64,000 nt of DNA, from assembly GCA_963720475.1 (NCBI GenBank), contig OY970394.1, positions 2,604,001 through 2,668,000 of the forward strand. The letters run 5' to 3'. Positions 1 through 7,111 of this stretch are shown here, piece after piece. The position numbers and the translations under genes were made by a program. Numbering within the stretch: position 1 is the stretch's first letter; every line of letters begins with the position of its first letter. The notes below the pieces were generated by a model. The model had not been told where the DNA came from and did no database searches. It worked only from the letters and a program-made list of their open reading frames with translations. Source of the DNA: G963720475 sp963720475. GTDB lineage: Bacteria; Actinomycetota; Thermoleophilia; Solirubrobacterales; Thermoleophilaceae.

Positions 1-1144
1 TGCGCTTGGCGACGACGCCGTTGAAGTTGATCTTGTTCGTGCCGTTGATGCGGTCGCGGCGGACGATCGTGCCGACCTTCTTCTTGCCGCCGCCGCGTAC
101 GCGCCGCTCGACCTTGATGCGGACGTTCGCCTTCGTCGTCAGCACGAACGAGAAGCGCTTGGCGTTCGCGCGGAACTTCGACGCCTCTAGGTAGGCGACG
201 AGCTCCGAGCGCGTATCGAACGGGCGGTTGGCCGGCAGGTTCACGAACCGGCCGCGCTTGCGCTCGAAGAGGCGGATCGCCGCGTTGTCGAACAGGAAGC
301 TGACGTAACCGCCGGTGGCGTCGAGGTGGGCGAAGGTCTCGGGCTTCGCCGGGTCGTTCATGCCGGCGGGGGTGATGTCGCGGCCTGACTTACGGTCGTA
401 GAGGAATACGTCGCGCGGGGAGTTGCCGTTCGGCGCCTGGCGGTCGAGCGCGAGCAGCGAGCCGTTGTCGTTCAGCGCGGGGTGTTCCTCGTCGCGCTGG
501 TCCACCTCGCCGGCGAAGCGGGTATCGGTCTTCGTCTTCAGGTCCTGGACGTAGGGGTTCGAGTCCTGGCCGAGGTCGCGGACGCACTGGGCGGCGTCGA
601 GGCAGGTGCTTGCGAGGTAGCGGCCGTTGCCGGAGAGCTTCGGCTGGCGCTGCTTGTTCTGCTCGCCGAAGCCGGTCGAGACGAACTTGCCCGTCTTCGA
701 GTCGTACACGCGCGTGGGGCCGTTGCCATTGTCGTCGAAGGCGATCAGGCCGAGGTTCGACGCGGTCAGCGAGCCGGGGTTGGCGAACACGTCGACGCCA
801 GGAAGCGGACGTTCCTTGCCGTTGAACCGGTCAAGGACATGGAGCTTCTTGTTTGCGTCGGTGAAGACGACGTAGCGGCCGTCGAGCGACATGCCGTAGC
901 GGAACTGCGCGGCGCCCCCGGCCGGGATGGGTACCGGCGGGGGCTTGAGGTTCTTGCCGCGGTCTGCGTCGTACAGCTGAAGTGTTCCGCCCGCGTCCAC
1001 ATACGAGATCACCGGCCGTCGCGCCGATGCACTGGAGGGAATCAGTGCTGCAATCGCTGCGACCAGTGCCAGCGTGCCGGCGAGGAGCTCGGCGGGACGC
1101 GGGCGGATGGTGGCTACTGGGGAGCGATTTGCTTTTGTCGGCAT
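1..1144 (-). CDS. Secreted TolB/WD-like propeller protein, C-terminus cut by the window edge
   Basis: The minus frame is open from an ATG at 1144 to position 1, giving 381 codons without a stop, so the gene continues beyond the left edge. Residues about 18-42 form a signal peptide with an Ala-rich core ending in SSASA. The mature part has repeated short beta-type blocks of the kind GRYVVFTD, LIAFDDNGNG, GRYLASTC and GSLLALDR, as in TolB-like or WD40-like propellers. These blocks often end in Asp-rich turns. The last visible part, with ERRVRGGGKKKVG, resembles a beta-sandwich found at the end of secreted actinobacterial proteins. The role is unknown and a scaffold or binding function outside the cell is inferred. 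Confidence 0.7.
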   Translation of the reverse strand, partial: MPTKANRSPVATIRPRPAELLAGTLALVAAIAALIPSSASARRPVISYVDAGGTLQLYDADRGKNLKPPPVPIPAGGAAQFRYGMSLDGRYVVFTDANKKLHVLDRFNGKERPLPGVDVFANPGSLTASNLGLIAFDDNGNGPTRVYDSKTGKFVSTGFGEQNKQRQPKLSGNGRYLASTCLDAAQCVRDLGQDSNPYVQDLKTKTDTRFAGEVDQRDEEHPALNDNGSLLALDRQAPNGNSPRDVFLYDRKSGRDITPAGMNDPAKPETFAHLDATGGYVSFLFDNAAIRLFERKRGRFVNLPANRPFDTRSELVAYLEASKFRANAKRFSFVLTTKANVRIKVERRVRGGGKKKVGTIVRRDRINGTNKINFNGVVAKR

Positions 1145-1171
1145 TGAGTGGAGCTATGTGTGGTTTCGGTG

Positions 1172-1200
1172 GTGTCTCTTCTCTAGACACCCTTAGTGTC
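1172..1200. promoter_or_regulatory. Clustered GTGTC/GACAC inverted repeats
   Basis: GTGTCT at 1172-1177 and AGACAC at 1185-1190 form a 6-bp inverted repeat with a 7-base spacer. The GACAC at 1186-1190 also pairs with GTGTC at 1196-1200. The element sits 28-56 bases upstream of the start at 1144 and between divergent genes. It could be an operator or part of the 5' leader. No regulator is assigned. Confidence 0.3.
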
Positions 1201-1291
1201 GTGTGGCGCGGGCGCCCCGCCCAGGGCCCCTAGGGGTGGATACCACCACCCCGCGCACTACACTCGCATAACACGAGCAGAGGGGAACCTG

Positions 1292-1543
1292 ATGCGCAGT
1301 CCCAGCCCGCTTTACATGTCCGTCGCCGTGCCTGTGGCCCTTGCCGGCGGCAGCTGGATCCTGCTGGGGGTGATGGTGCTCATCTTCTTCGGCGTCGTGA
1401 TCGGTTGGTACACGCGCAAGGGGAGCGGAATCTCCGAGACGCCCTACGGGAAGATCTACGGCGGCGCGCCTGGCGCGATCGGCAAGGACGACGTGTCGGG
1501 CAAGGACAAGCGCGAAAAGAACATCTCGCGCGGGACGAAGTAG
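1292..1543 (+). CDS. Small single-pass membrane protein
   Basis: An 83-residue protein starting at the ATG at 1292, which has an AGAGGGG ribosome-binding site a few bases upstream. The frame is open further upstream, but that part has no good start and does not look like protein. Residues about 6-36 are strongly hydrophobic (VALAGGSWILLGVMVLIFFGVVIGW) and form one or two membrane spans. They are followed by a polar tail rich in Lys, Gly and Asp, containing TPYGKIYGGAPGA. No known family is recognised. Its position and composition suggest a membrane-anchored peptide with a cytoplasmic tail. Confidence 0.65.
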   Translation: MRSPSPLYMSVAVPVALAGGSWILLGVMVLIFFGVVIGWYTRKGSGISETPYGKIYGGAPGAIGKDDVSGKDKREKNISRGTK

Positions 1544-1634
1544 CCGCCACCGCTACCGCATAGGCCGCCCGGCGCGACGCGGACCGCCTGAGCGCAGGTC
1601 GTTCAGGGGACGTGCATCTGTGGCCGGGCGCGTA

Positions 1635-1709
1635 TAGCGGTTACGGAAAGAAAGTTGCCCCACCGGCAAATTTGTTTCCTGACAGGCAACTTTTTTTCCG
1701 AAGCCGCTA
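1635..1709. repeat. 25-bp near-perfect inverted repeat between convergent genes
   Basis: The arms at 1635-1659 (TAGCGG...AGTTGCC) and 1685-1709 (GGCAACT...CCGCTA) match at 22 of 25 positions, and two of the three mismatches become G-U pairs in RNA. The loop is 25 bases. A shorter alternative hairpin, TTGCC/GGCAA, lies at the inner end of the left arm. The right arm carries a T7 run. It sits between the ends of genes 1292-1543 and 1754-2239, so a two-way terminator is the simplest reading. It could also be a small palindromic mobile-type repeat. Confidence 0.6.
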
Positions 1710-1753
1710 GGGACCGGAGGCGCGGCCCGGAGCGACCGGCCCGGCGCGACCGC

Positions 1754-2239
1754 TTACGGGCGCGGCTCGCGGCCGGCGCGCTCGAGCCCGACGCGCAGCG
1801 CCTGCTCGTGCGAGGTGTAGGCGTGGACCCACACCGCCAGCCCATCGCGTAGCTGGTTGACGCCGGCCCATACGCTGTCGATCTCGATTCCGCTGCCGCG
1901 GCCGCGTGCCTGCCAGTAGCCGAGCTGGACGATCACGTCGCCCGCGACCAGGGTCTCCTCGACATCAATGTTCGTTTGCTCGAACGCCTCGCGAATGCGT
2001 TGGTTGTAGCGACGAAGGGCTTCATGGCCCGTGTAGCTCGTGCCCTCGGCGGCCGCGGTGATGCTCGTCAACTCGCCGTCCGGGGCGAAGAACGCGATCC
2101 AGTCATCGGGCTCGCCCGTGTTCATCGCGTGAAGGAAGCTCTCCATCGCACTGTCGGCCCACTCGCGCTGCTCCGGAGAGGGCGGCTCGTACATCTCCTT
2201 GAGCTCGTCGAGGGCCACCGCGCGCAACGGTAACGCCAT
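1754..2239 (-). CDS. SnoaL/NTF2-like fold protein
   Basis: A 161-residue protein of the NTF2-like superfamily. The pattern shows an N-terminal helix (WADSAMESFLHAMNTGEPDDW), then IAFFAPDGELTS, YTGHEALRRYNQRI and alternating strands with ARGRGSGIEI. This is the usual SnoaL-like order of helices and a curved sheet around a small pocket. The family includes polyketide cyclases, isomerases and many ligand-binding proteins of unknown role, so no reaction can be assigned. It is one of at least seven proteins of this fold in the window. The ATG at 2239 is the only sensible start. Confidence 0.7.
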   Translation of the reverse strand: MALPLRAVALDELKEMYEPPSPEQREWADSAMESFLHAMNTGEPDDWIAFFAPDGELTSITAAAEGTSYTGHEALRRYNQRIREAFEQTNIDVEETLVAGDVIVQLGYWQARGRGSGIEIDSVWAGVNQLRDGLAVWVHAYTSHEQALRVGLERAGREPRP

Positions 2240-2308
2240 ACGAACAGCGGCCCCGATCCGGGGATGGACCGGGGCCGCCGTGAATCGAATCGCCGCGAGA
2301 TTGCTCTT

Positions 2309-3058
2309 CTAGAGCACGTTCTCGCACTCCGCGCCCGGGTTGTCCTGGGGGTCGGCGCTGATCGTGTCCTGGTCGGGACCGCAGCCGAGTACCGCATCGG
2401 CCGTGCCGTCGAGGGCGTTGATCGTGTCGTTGCCCTGCTGGCCGCGGATCTCGTCGGCGCCGGGGCCACCGGTGAGGGTGTCGCCCTGCTTGCCGCCGTA
2501 GATGACGTCGCGCTGGGCGCCCGCGATGACGGTGTCCGCCCCGCCGACGCCGGTGTTGGCGCCGTCGGCGTAGATCGTCGAGCGGCCGTCGCCTTCCTCG
2601 ATCGTGTCGGCTCCGCTGCTGGAGTTGATCGACGCGGTGTACTTCGAGCCGGTCACCTTGACGCTGTCGTCGTCGGAGCCGGACTCGATCACCAGGCGAA
2701 CGGTGTAGTCCTTCATCTCTGCGAGCACCTGGTCATCGGAGCTGCCGGTGCCGATGTTGACGCCGTAGAGGCCGCCCGGCTTGGCGCACGCGGCAGTGTG
2801 CTCGTCGATGATCGTGCAGCCCGGACCGGCGTTCCAAATCACGGCGCCGGTATCGGTGAACTTGACCGCCTCGTTGCTGATCTTCGTGGCGGTGACCTTG
2901 TTGTCCTCGCCGCCGGACGACTTGTAGCGCGCAACGCCGCTCTCGATCATGACCTGCGAGGCCGAGGCAGCCGCGGGCAGAGCCGCGAGCGCGATCAGGG
3001 CAGTGCTGAGCGCTGCCGTGATCAGACGCCGGATGGTGGTGGGTGTTGAGTTGTTCAT
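2309..3058 (-). CDS. Secreted RTX-type calcium-binding repeat protein
   Basis: A 249-residue exported protein. The ATG at 3058 follows a strong AAGGAGG site. Residues 1-33 form a signal peptide ending ASAS. The middle part has short beta repeats, and from about residue 145 onward there are nonapeptide-like repeats of the GGxGxDxI type (GGADTVIAG, YGGKQGDTLTGG, GGPGADEIRGQQGNDTI). These fold into a Ca2+-binding parallel beta-roll in RTX proteins. A Cys pair (CTII..AACAK) lies in the N-terminal half and another (CGPDQ..ECENV) near the end. No catalytic domain is visible. The large protein at 50408-52855 has the same repeats. Confidence 0.8.
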   Translation of the reverse strand: MNNSTPTTIRRLITAALSTALIALAALPAAASASQVMIESGVARYKSSGGEDNKVTATKISNEAVKFTDTGAVIWNAGPGCTIIDEHTAACAKPGGLYGVNIGTGSSDDQVLAEMKDYTVRLVIESGSDDDSVKVTGSKYTASINSSSGADTIEEGDGRSTIYADGANTGVGGADTVIAGAQRDVIYGGKQGDTLTGGPGADEIRGQQGNDTINALDGTADAVLGCGPDQDTISADPQDNPGAECENVL

Positions 3059-3183
3059 GAAGCTCCTCCTTGGGAGATACGTGGGTTGACGCTTGGCTCA
3101 AGAGGGTCCGCGCCAACGCATTACTCCCACCAAGGGGTGGAGTCGCCCATCCCTTGGCCCTGCGAATACGATCCGCCGCCGAG

Positions 3184-4323
3184 ATGGACTTCGAGCTCAC
3201 CGACGAGCAGCGTGAGATCCAGCGGCTCGCGCGCGACTTCGCCCAGGGCGAGGTCAAGCCCGTGGCCGAGGAGCTCGACCAGGAGAAGCGCTTTCCCTAC
3301 GAGCTCGTCGCGGAGATGGGGAAGCTCGGCCTGATGGGCGTGCCCTACCCCGAGCAGTACGGCGGCGGCGGGGCCGACAACCTCGCCTACACGCTCGTGA
3401 TCGAGGAGCTCGCGCGGGTGGACTCGTCGGTCGGGATCACGGTCGCGGCGAACACCTCGCTCGGCACCTACCCGGTGTTCGCGTTCGGCTCGGAGGAGCA
3501 GAAGGCCGAATGGATGCCGAAGCTTTGCAGCGGTGAGGCCCTCGGCGCGTTCGGGCTGACCGAGCCCGAGGCGGGCTCCGACGCCGGCAACGTCAAGACC
3601 TCGGCAAAGCTCGATTCCGACGCCGGCGAGTGGGTCGTCAACGGCGCGAAGCAGTTCATCACCAACTCCGGCACCGACATCACCGGCTTCGTCTGCGTCA
3701 CCGCGCGCACCGGCGACGACGAGATCTCGAACGTCCTGATCGAGAACGGCACGCCCGGCTACACGGTCGAGGGCTCGTACCGCAAGATGGGCTGGAACGC
3801 GTCCGACACGCACCCGCTCGCGTTCGACGACGTACGCGTGCCCGAGGACAACCTCGTCGGGCCGCGCGGGCAGGGGTTCAAGCAGTTCATGCAGACGCTC
3901 GACGGCGGGCGGATCGGGGTTGCGGCGATGGGGCTGGGGTTGGCGCAGGGCGCGCTGGATGAAGCCCTCGCCTACGCGAAGGAACGCCAGGCGTTCGGGA
4001 AGCCGATCTCAAAGTTCCAGGCGATCCAGTCGAAGCTCGCCGACATGTCGACCGAGATCGAGGCCGCGCGCCTGCTGACCTACAAGGCGGCGATCATGAA
4101 GGACCGCGGCGAGAACTTCGGCCTCACCGCCGCGCAGGCGAAGCTGAAGACCGGCCGGCTCGCCGTGCGCTGCGCCGAGGAGGCCGTCCAGATCCACGGC
4201 GGCTACGGCTACATCGAGGAGTACCCGGTCTGCCGCTTCTACCGCGACGCCAAGATCCTCACGATCGGCGAGGGCACCGACGAGGTGCAGCAGATGGTGA
4301 TCGCGCGGGCGCTCGGCGCCTGA
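3184..4323 (+). CDS. Acyl-CoA dehydrogenase (short/branched-chain type)
   Basis: A 379-residue flavoenzyme that introduces the alpha-beta double bond into acyl-CoA and passes electrons to ETF. The family-typical start MDFELTDEQ lies at 3184, and the open frame upstream is not conserved protein. Visible signatures are the FAD/substrate motif LTEPEAGSDAG, the C-terminal motif IHGGYGYIEEYPVCRFYRDAKI, and the catalytic base Glu at about residue 363 in IGEGTDE. This Glu position is that of short-chain and butyryl-CoA dehydrogenases. The length is normal for the family. Its role in fatty acid or branched amino acid breakdown is inferred; no ETF genes lie nearby. Confidence 0.92.
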   Translation: MDFELTDEQREIQRLARDFAQGEVKPVAEELDQEKRFPYELVAEMGKLGLMGVPYPEQYGGGGADNLAYTLVIEELARVDSSVGITVAANTSLGTYPVFAFGSEEQKAEWMPKLCSGEALGAFGLTEPEAGSDAGNVKTSAKLDSDAGEWVVNGAKQFITNSGTDITGFVCVTARTGDDEISNVLIENGTPGYTVEGSYRKMGWNASDTHPLAFDDVRVPEDNLVGPRGQGFKQFMQTLDGGRIGVAAMGLGLAQGALDEALAYAKERQAFGKPISKFQAIQSKLADMSTEIEAARLLTYKAAIMKDRGENFGLTAAQAKLKTGRLAVRCAEEAVQIHGGYGYIEEYPVCRFYRDAKILTIGEGTDEVQQMVIARALGA

Positions 4324-4337
4324 ACGTCCCGGCCGCC

Positions 4338-4745
4338 GTGAGCTCCGGTGACGAAGAGGCCGTGCGCCGCACCTACGCCGCCGCCGCACGGGGCGATCTG
4401 GACGGCTTCATCGCGGGCTTCGCGCCCGACGCGTCGTGGGACATGACGACGGCCGCCGGCTGGCCCGAACCCGAGGTCCATCGGGGTCACGACGGCCTGC
4501 GCGAGTTCATCCGTCGCTGGGCCGGGACTTGGGACGATTTCCGCAGCGAGCTGATCGAGGCGAGGGACCTCGGCGACGAGGTCGTGGCGGTCTCCCACGA
4601 GACCGGACGCGGCAAGGGCAGCGGGGTGCCGCTGGAGCAGCAACGGGGGCACCGCTTCGAGGTCCGGGACGGGCTGATCACGCGCGTGCGCTCCTACGCT
4701 TCGAAGGACGACGCGCTCGCGGCGATCGAGGCCGAGCGCGGCTGA
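4338..4745 (+). CDS. SnoaL-like protein
   Basis: A 135-residue NTF2-like protein starting at the GTG at 4338, 14 bases after the acyl-CoA dehydrogenase stop, so probably co-transcribed with it. It shows the family pattern EEAVRRTYAAAARGDLDGF, then FAPDASWDMT, a RGHDGLREFIRRW segment and the strand GRGKGSGVPLE. Related proteins in this window keep the same GRG(K/R)xSG strand. A small pocket for a hydrophobic ligand is expected, but the ligand and reaction are unknown. Confidence 0.75.
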   Translation: MSSGDEEAVRRTYAAAARGDLDGFIAGFAPDASWDMTTAAGWPEPEVHRGHDGLREFIRRWAGTWDDFRSELIEARDLGDEVVAVSHETGRGKGSGVPLEQQRGHRFEVRDGLITRVRSYASKDDALAAIEAERG

Positions 4746-4748
4746 GTC

Positions 4749-5994
4749 TTGCTTCGCCGCGCCGCCGTCGTCTGGCTGATCCTGTTCGCGCGCCTACGCG
4801 GCGACGATCGGACTCGACGCGTTCGCCGACTCGAACTACGGCGGCGACGAGCCGCACTACCTCCTCACCGCACACTCGCTCGTCCACGACGGCGACCTCG
4901 ACGTGCTCGACGACTACCGCGCGCGCCAGTTCTCCGGCTTCTACCCCTTCCCGCTCCAGCCGCAGGGGCAGCTGACGAAACGGCGGCTGAACGAGCCCCA
5001 CGGCGGCGGCTTCTCGCTCTTCATCGCGCCGGCGTACGCGATCGGCGACTGGGTCGGCGGCGACGCGCGGGGCGGGGCGATCGCGGTCGAGCTGTTCCTC
5101 GCCGCGATCGCGGCCTTGGCGGGCGCGCTCGCCTACCTGCTCGCGCTGCGCGTGGCGCCCGACCCGTGGGCGATCGGCGCGGCGCTGGGGGTCGGACTGT
5201 CGGCGCCCGTGCTCGCGTACGGGACCGCGGTCTACCCCGAGCTCGCGGCCGGGTGCGCGCTGGCGGGGGCGGCGGTCCTGGCGCTGAGGCTCTACGACGA
5301 CGTCTCGCGCGGGGCCGCCTTCGGCTGCTTCGCCCTGCTCGGACTACTGCCGTGGCTCGGGGTGAAGTACGTCCCGGCGGCTGTGGTGATCGGGGCGTTC
5401 GCGGTGCGCGCGATCCTGCGCGAGCGCCGACGCACGCTCGCGATCGGCGCGAGCGAGCTCGCGATCTTCAGCCTCGCGCTGTTCGTCGGCCTCAGCCAGG
5501 GGTTCTTCGGCGGCGTGACGCCGTACTCGGCGGGGCCCGCCGGGGTGACCGTGACGGGCGCCGAGGGGATCGTCGAATACCTCGAGCGCTCCTACCGTCT
5601 CGCCTCGCTGATCGGCCACCCCGACTACGGCCTGCTGCGCTGGGCGCCGGTGCTGGTGCTCGTGCTGCTCGGCGCCTACTGGCTCGGCCGCTCGCGCCAG
5701 GAGGGGCTGCGGCGGACGCTCCCCACCCACGCCGTCGCCGAGCGTGCGGGCCTCTTGTGCGGAGCGGTGCTGGTCGTGCAGCTGCTCGTCGCCGCGTTCC
5801 TCGCGCCCGAGGCGAACGGCTTTTGGTTCCCCGGCCGCCAGCTGGTCGCGGCGGTGCCGCTGGCGGTGCCCTTGGTGGCGTGGGGGCTGCGGCACAACCC
5901 GCGGATCGGGACGGCGCTGATCGTGCTCAGCCTCGGGCTTTCGGTGTGGCTGTACGTCGACGTCCGCTTCGGCGGCGGCGTGCTGATCCGCTGA
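4749..5994 (+). CDS. Polytopic membrane protein, frameshifted near its N-terminus
   Basis: From the TTG at 4749 the first frame encodes a hydrophobic start (LLRRAAVVWLILFA). The conserved-looking continuation YAATIGLDAFADSNYGGDEP and HYLLTAHSLVHDGD lies in the next frame and runs to the stop at 5994. Removing one C of the CC at 4792-4793 joins the two frames smoothly. The joined protein has about nine hydrophobic spans and a GDEPHYLLT motif after the first span, like glycosyltransferase-type (GT39/GT83-like) or Wzy-type membrane proteins. Without repair, translation could only begin inside at the GTG at 4903. The frame change may be a sequencing indel. Function is unknown. Confidence 0.65.
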
Positions 5995-6010
5995 CGGTAG
6001 GGTCGGCGCC

Positions 6011-6409
6011 GTGGTGCGCCGGACCGTTCTCGAGTTCAGGGAGTTCCTCGCCCAGGGCAACCTGATCGCGCTCGCGGTCGCGTTCGTGATGGGCGCGGCT
6101 TTCGGCGCGCTCGTCAACTCGCTCGTCACCGACCTGATCACGCCGATCATCGCCGCGGTGGCCGGCGAGCCCAACTTCGACGACCTCAAGTTCACGATCA
6201 ACGACAGCGAGTTCCGCTACGGCAACTTCCTCAACGCGCTGATCACGTTCGTCAGCATCGCGAGCGCAATCTTCTTCCTGATCCTGAAGCCGGCACGCAC
6301 GATGGGTCTCGTCCCGGAGCCGCCTGATACGAAGGATTGCCCGCGCTGCGCGTCGAGCATCCCGACGAAGGCGACGCGCTGCCCGCAGTGCACCTCTGAG
6401 ATCGGCTGA
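6011..6409 (+). CDS. mscL: Large-conductance mechanosensitive channel MscL with C-terminal zinc ribbon
   Basis: A 132-residue protein of the MscL family, the homopentameric pore that opens under osmotic downshock. Residues 9-45 (FREFLAQGNLIALAVAFVMG...) are the S1 helix and TM1 with the small-residue packing typical of the pore. The periplasmic loop is at about 52-72, and TM2 is at about 74-94. After TM2 the usual amphipathic bundle is replaced by a ribbon-like tail with cysteines at 110, 113, 124 and 127 (CPRC and CPQC), which should bind zinc. The GTG at 6011 is used as start, and a second GTG follows at 6014. Confidence 0.93.
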   Translation: MVRRTVLEFREFLAQGNLIALAVAFVMGAAFGALVNSLVTDLITPIIAAVAGEPNFDDLKFTINDSEFRYGNFLNALITFVSIASAIFFLILKPARTMGLVPEPPDTKDCPRCASSIPTKATRCPQCTSEIG

Positions 6410-6424
6410 GGGCGCAACACAGAA

Positions 6425-6454
6425 ACGGCCGGAGGCGTGAGTGCCTCCGGCCGT
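6425..6454. terminator. 12-bp hairpin after mscL
   Basis: ACGGCCGGAGGC at 6425-6436 pairs perfectly with GCCTCCGGCCGT at 6443-6454 around a 6-base loop. No T-run follows, as is common in high-GC genomes. It lies between the convergent ends at 6409 and 6488 and can serve both genes. Confidence 0.7.
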
Positions 6455-6487
6455 GACTGCGTTCCCGAAGGGGAACAGCTCTGGGGA

Positions 6488-6976
6488 CTACTTGTCGAGC
6501 ACGATGCGGGTGAACTCTGCGCCGTCAGGCGAGTCCGGCCCGAGCCGCGCGTCGTGCACCGAGCGACCGACCGTCAGGTCAGCCACGGTGCCGGGTCGAC
6601 CGCGGTGGCGCCCACGCGGGCCCCGGTTTGCCGAGGGACCCTGGTTGGCGGACGGATCCTGCTGCCGCGAGCCCTGGGCCTGCTGGTTCTGGCCGGGCTG
6701 CTGGTTCTGGCCCGCCTGGTTGCGCCTGCAACCCCGGCGCTCGTCTGCGCGCTGCGAACTCCGCGAGCGGATCACGATGCGCGTGTTGTCGGTGACTCGC
6801 CCGCTGACGGTGCTGCCGTCCGCGCGCTCGATCGTCAGGACGCCGCTATCCAGCGACTTGACGACACCGCTGTTCGCGTGCACGTGGGTCGCCGGCTTCG
6901 CCGCCGCCGCGCCCGGGAGCACGAGCATCGCCGCCAGCATCGAGGTTGCGACGAGGAGCTTGATTGCCTTGCTCAC
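6488..6976 (-). CDS. Secreted protein with Gln/Asn-rich low-complexity segment
   Basis: A 162-residue protein starting at the GTG at 6976, which has an AAGGAGG site a few bases upstream. Residues 1-26 form a signal peptide ending GAAAA. The following part, with SGVVKSLDSGVLTIERADG and RVTDNTRIVI, looks like a small OB-like beta domain of the DUF5666 type. Residues about 90-115 are dominated by Gln, Asn and Gly. The final part is Arg/Gly-rich and then ends in a short beta stretch (FTRIVLDK). Function is unknown. It lies directly downstream of the ECF sigma gene on the same strand and may belong to its regulon. Confidence 0.65.
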   Translation of the reverse strand: MSKAIKLLVATSMLAAMLVLPGAAAAKPATHVHANSGVVKSLDSGVLTIERADGSTVSGRVTDNTRIVIRSRSSQRADERRGCRRNQAGQNQQPGQNQQAQGSRQQDPSANQGPSANRGPRGRHRGRPGTVADLTVGRSVHDARLGPDSPDGAEFTRIVLDK

Positions 6977-7079
6977 TTGGTCCTCCTTGGTCGTGGGGCG
7001 GCGCGTTGGCCGGGCCAGTCACCCGAGCGCTTTCCCGCTTACCCAATGAGGACAAGACCTCGGAAGGTTCGTGACGGGG

Positions 7080-7103
7080 CTTCTCTGAGAGTTCTCTGAG
7101 AAG
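7080..7103 (-). terminator. Imperfect hairpin after the ECF sigma gene
   Basis: CTTCTC at 7080-7085 pairs with GAGAAG at 7098-7103, and an inner AGAG/CTCT pair extends it. It lies just downstream of the sigma gene stop at 7112. The pairing is weak, so it could also be an operator for the gene starting at 6976. Confidence 0.3.
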
Positions 7104-7111
7104 GGAGCGGT

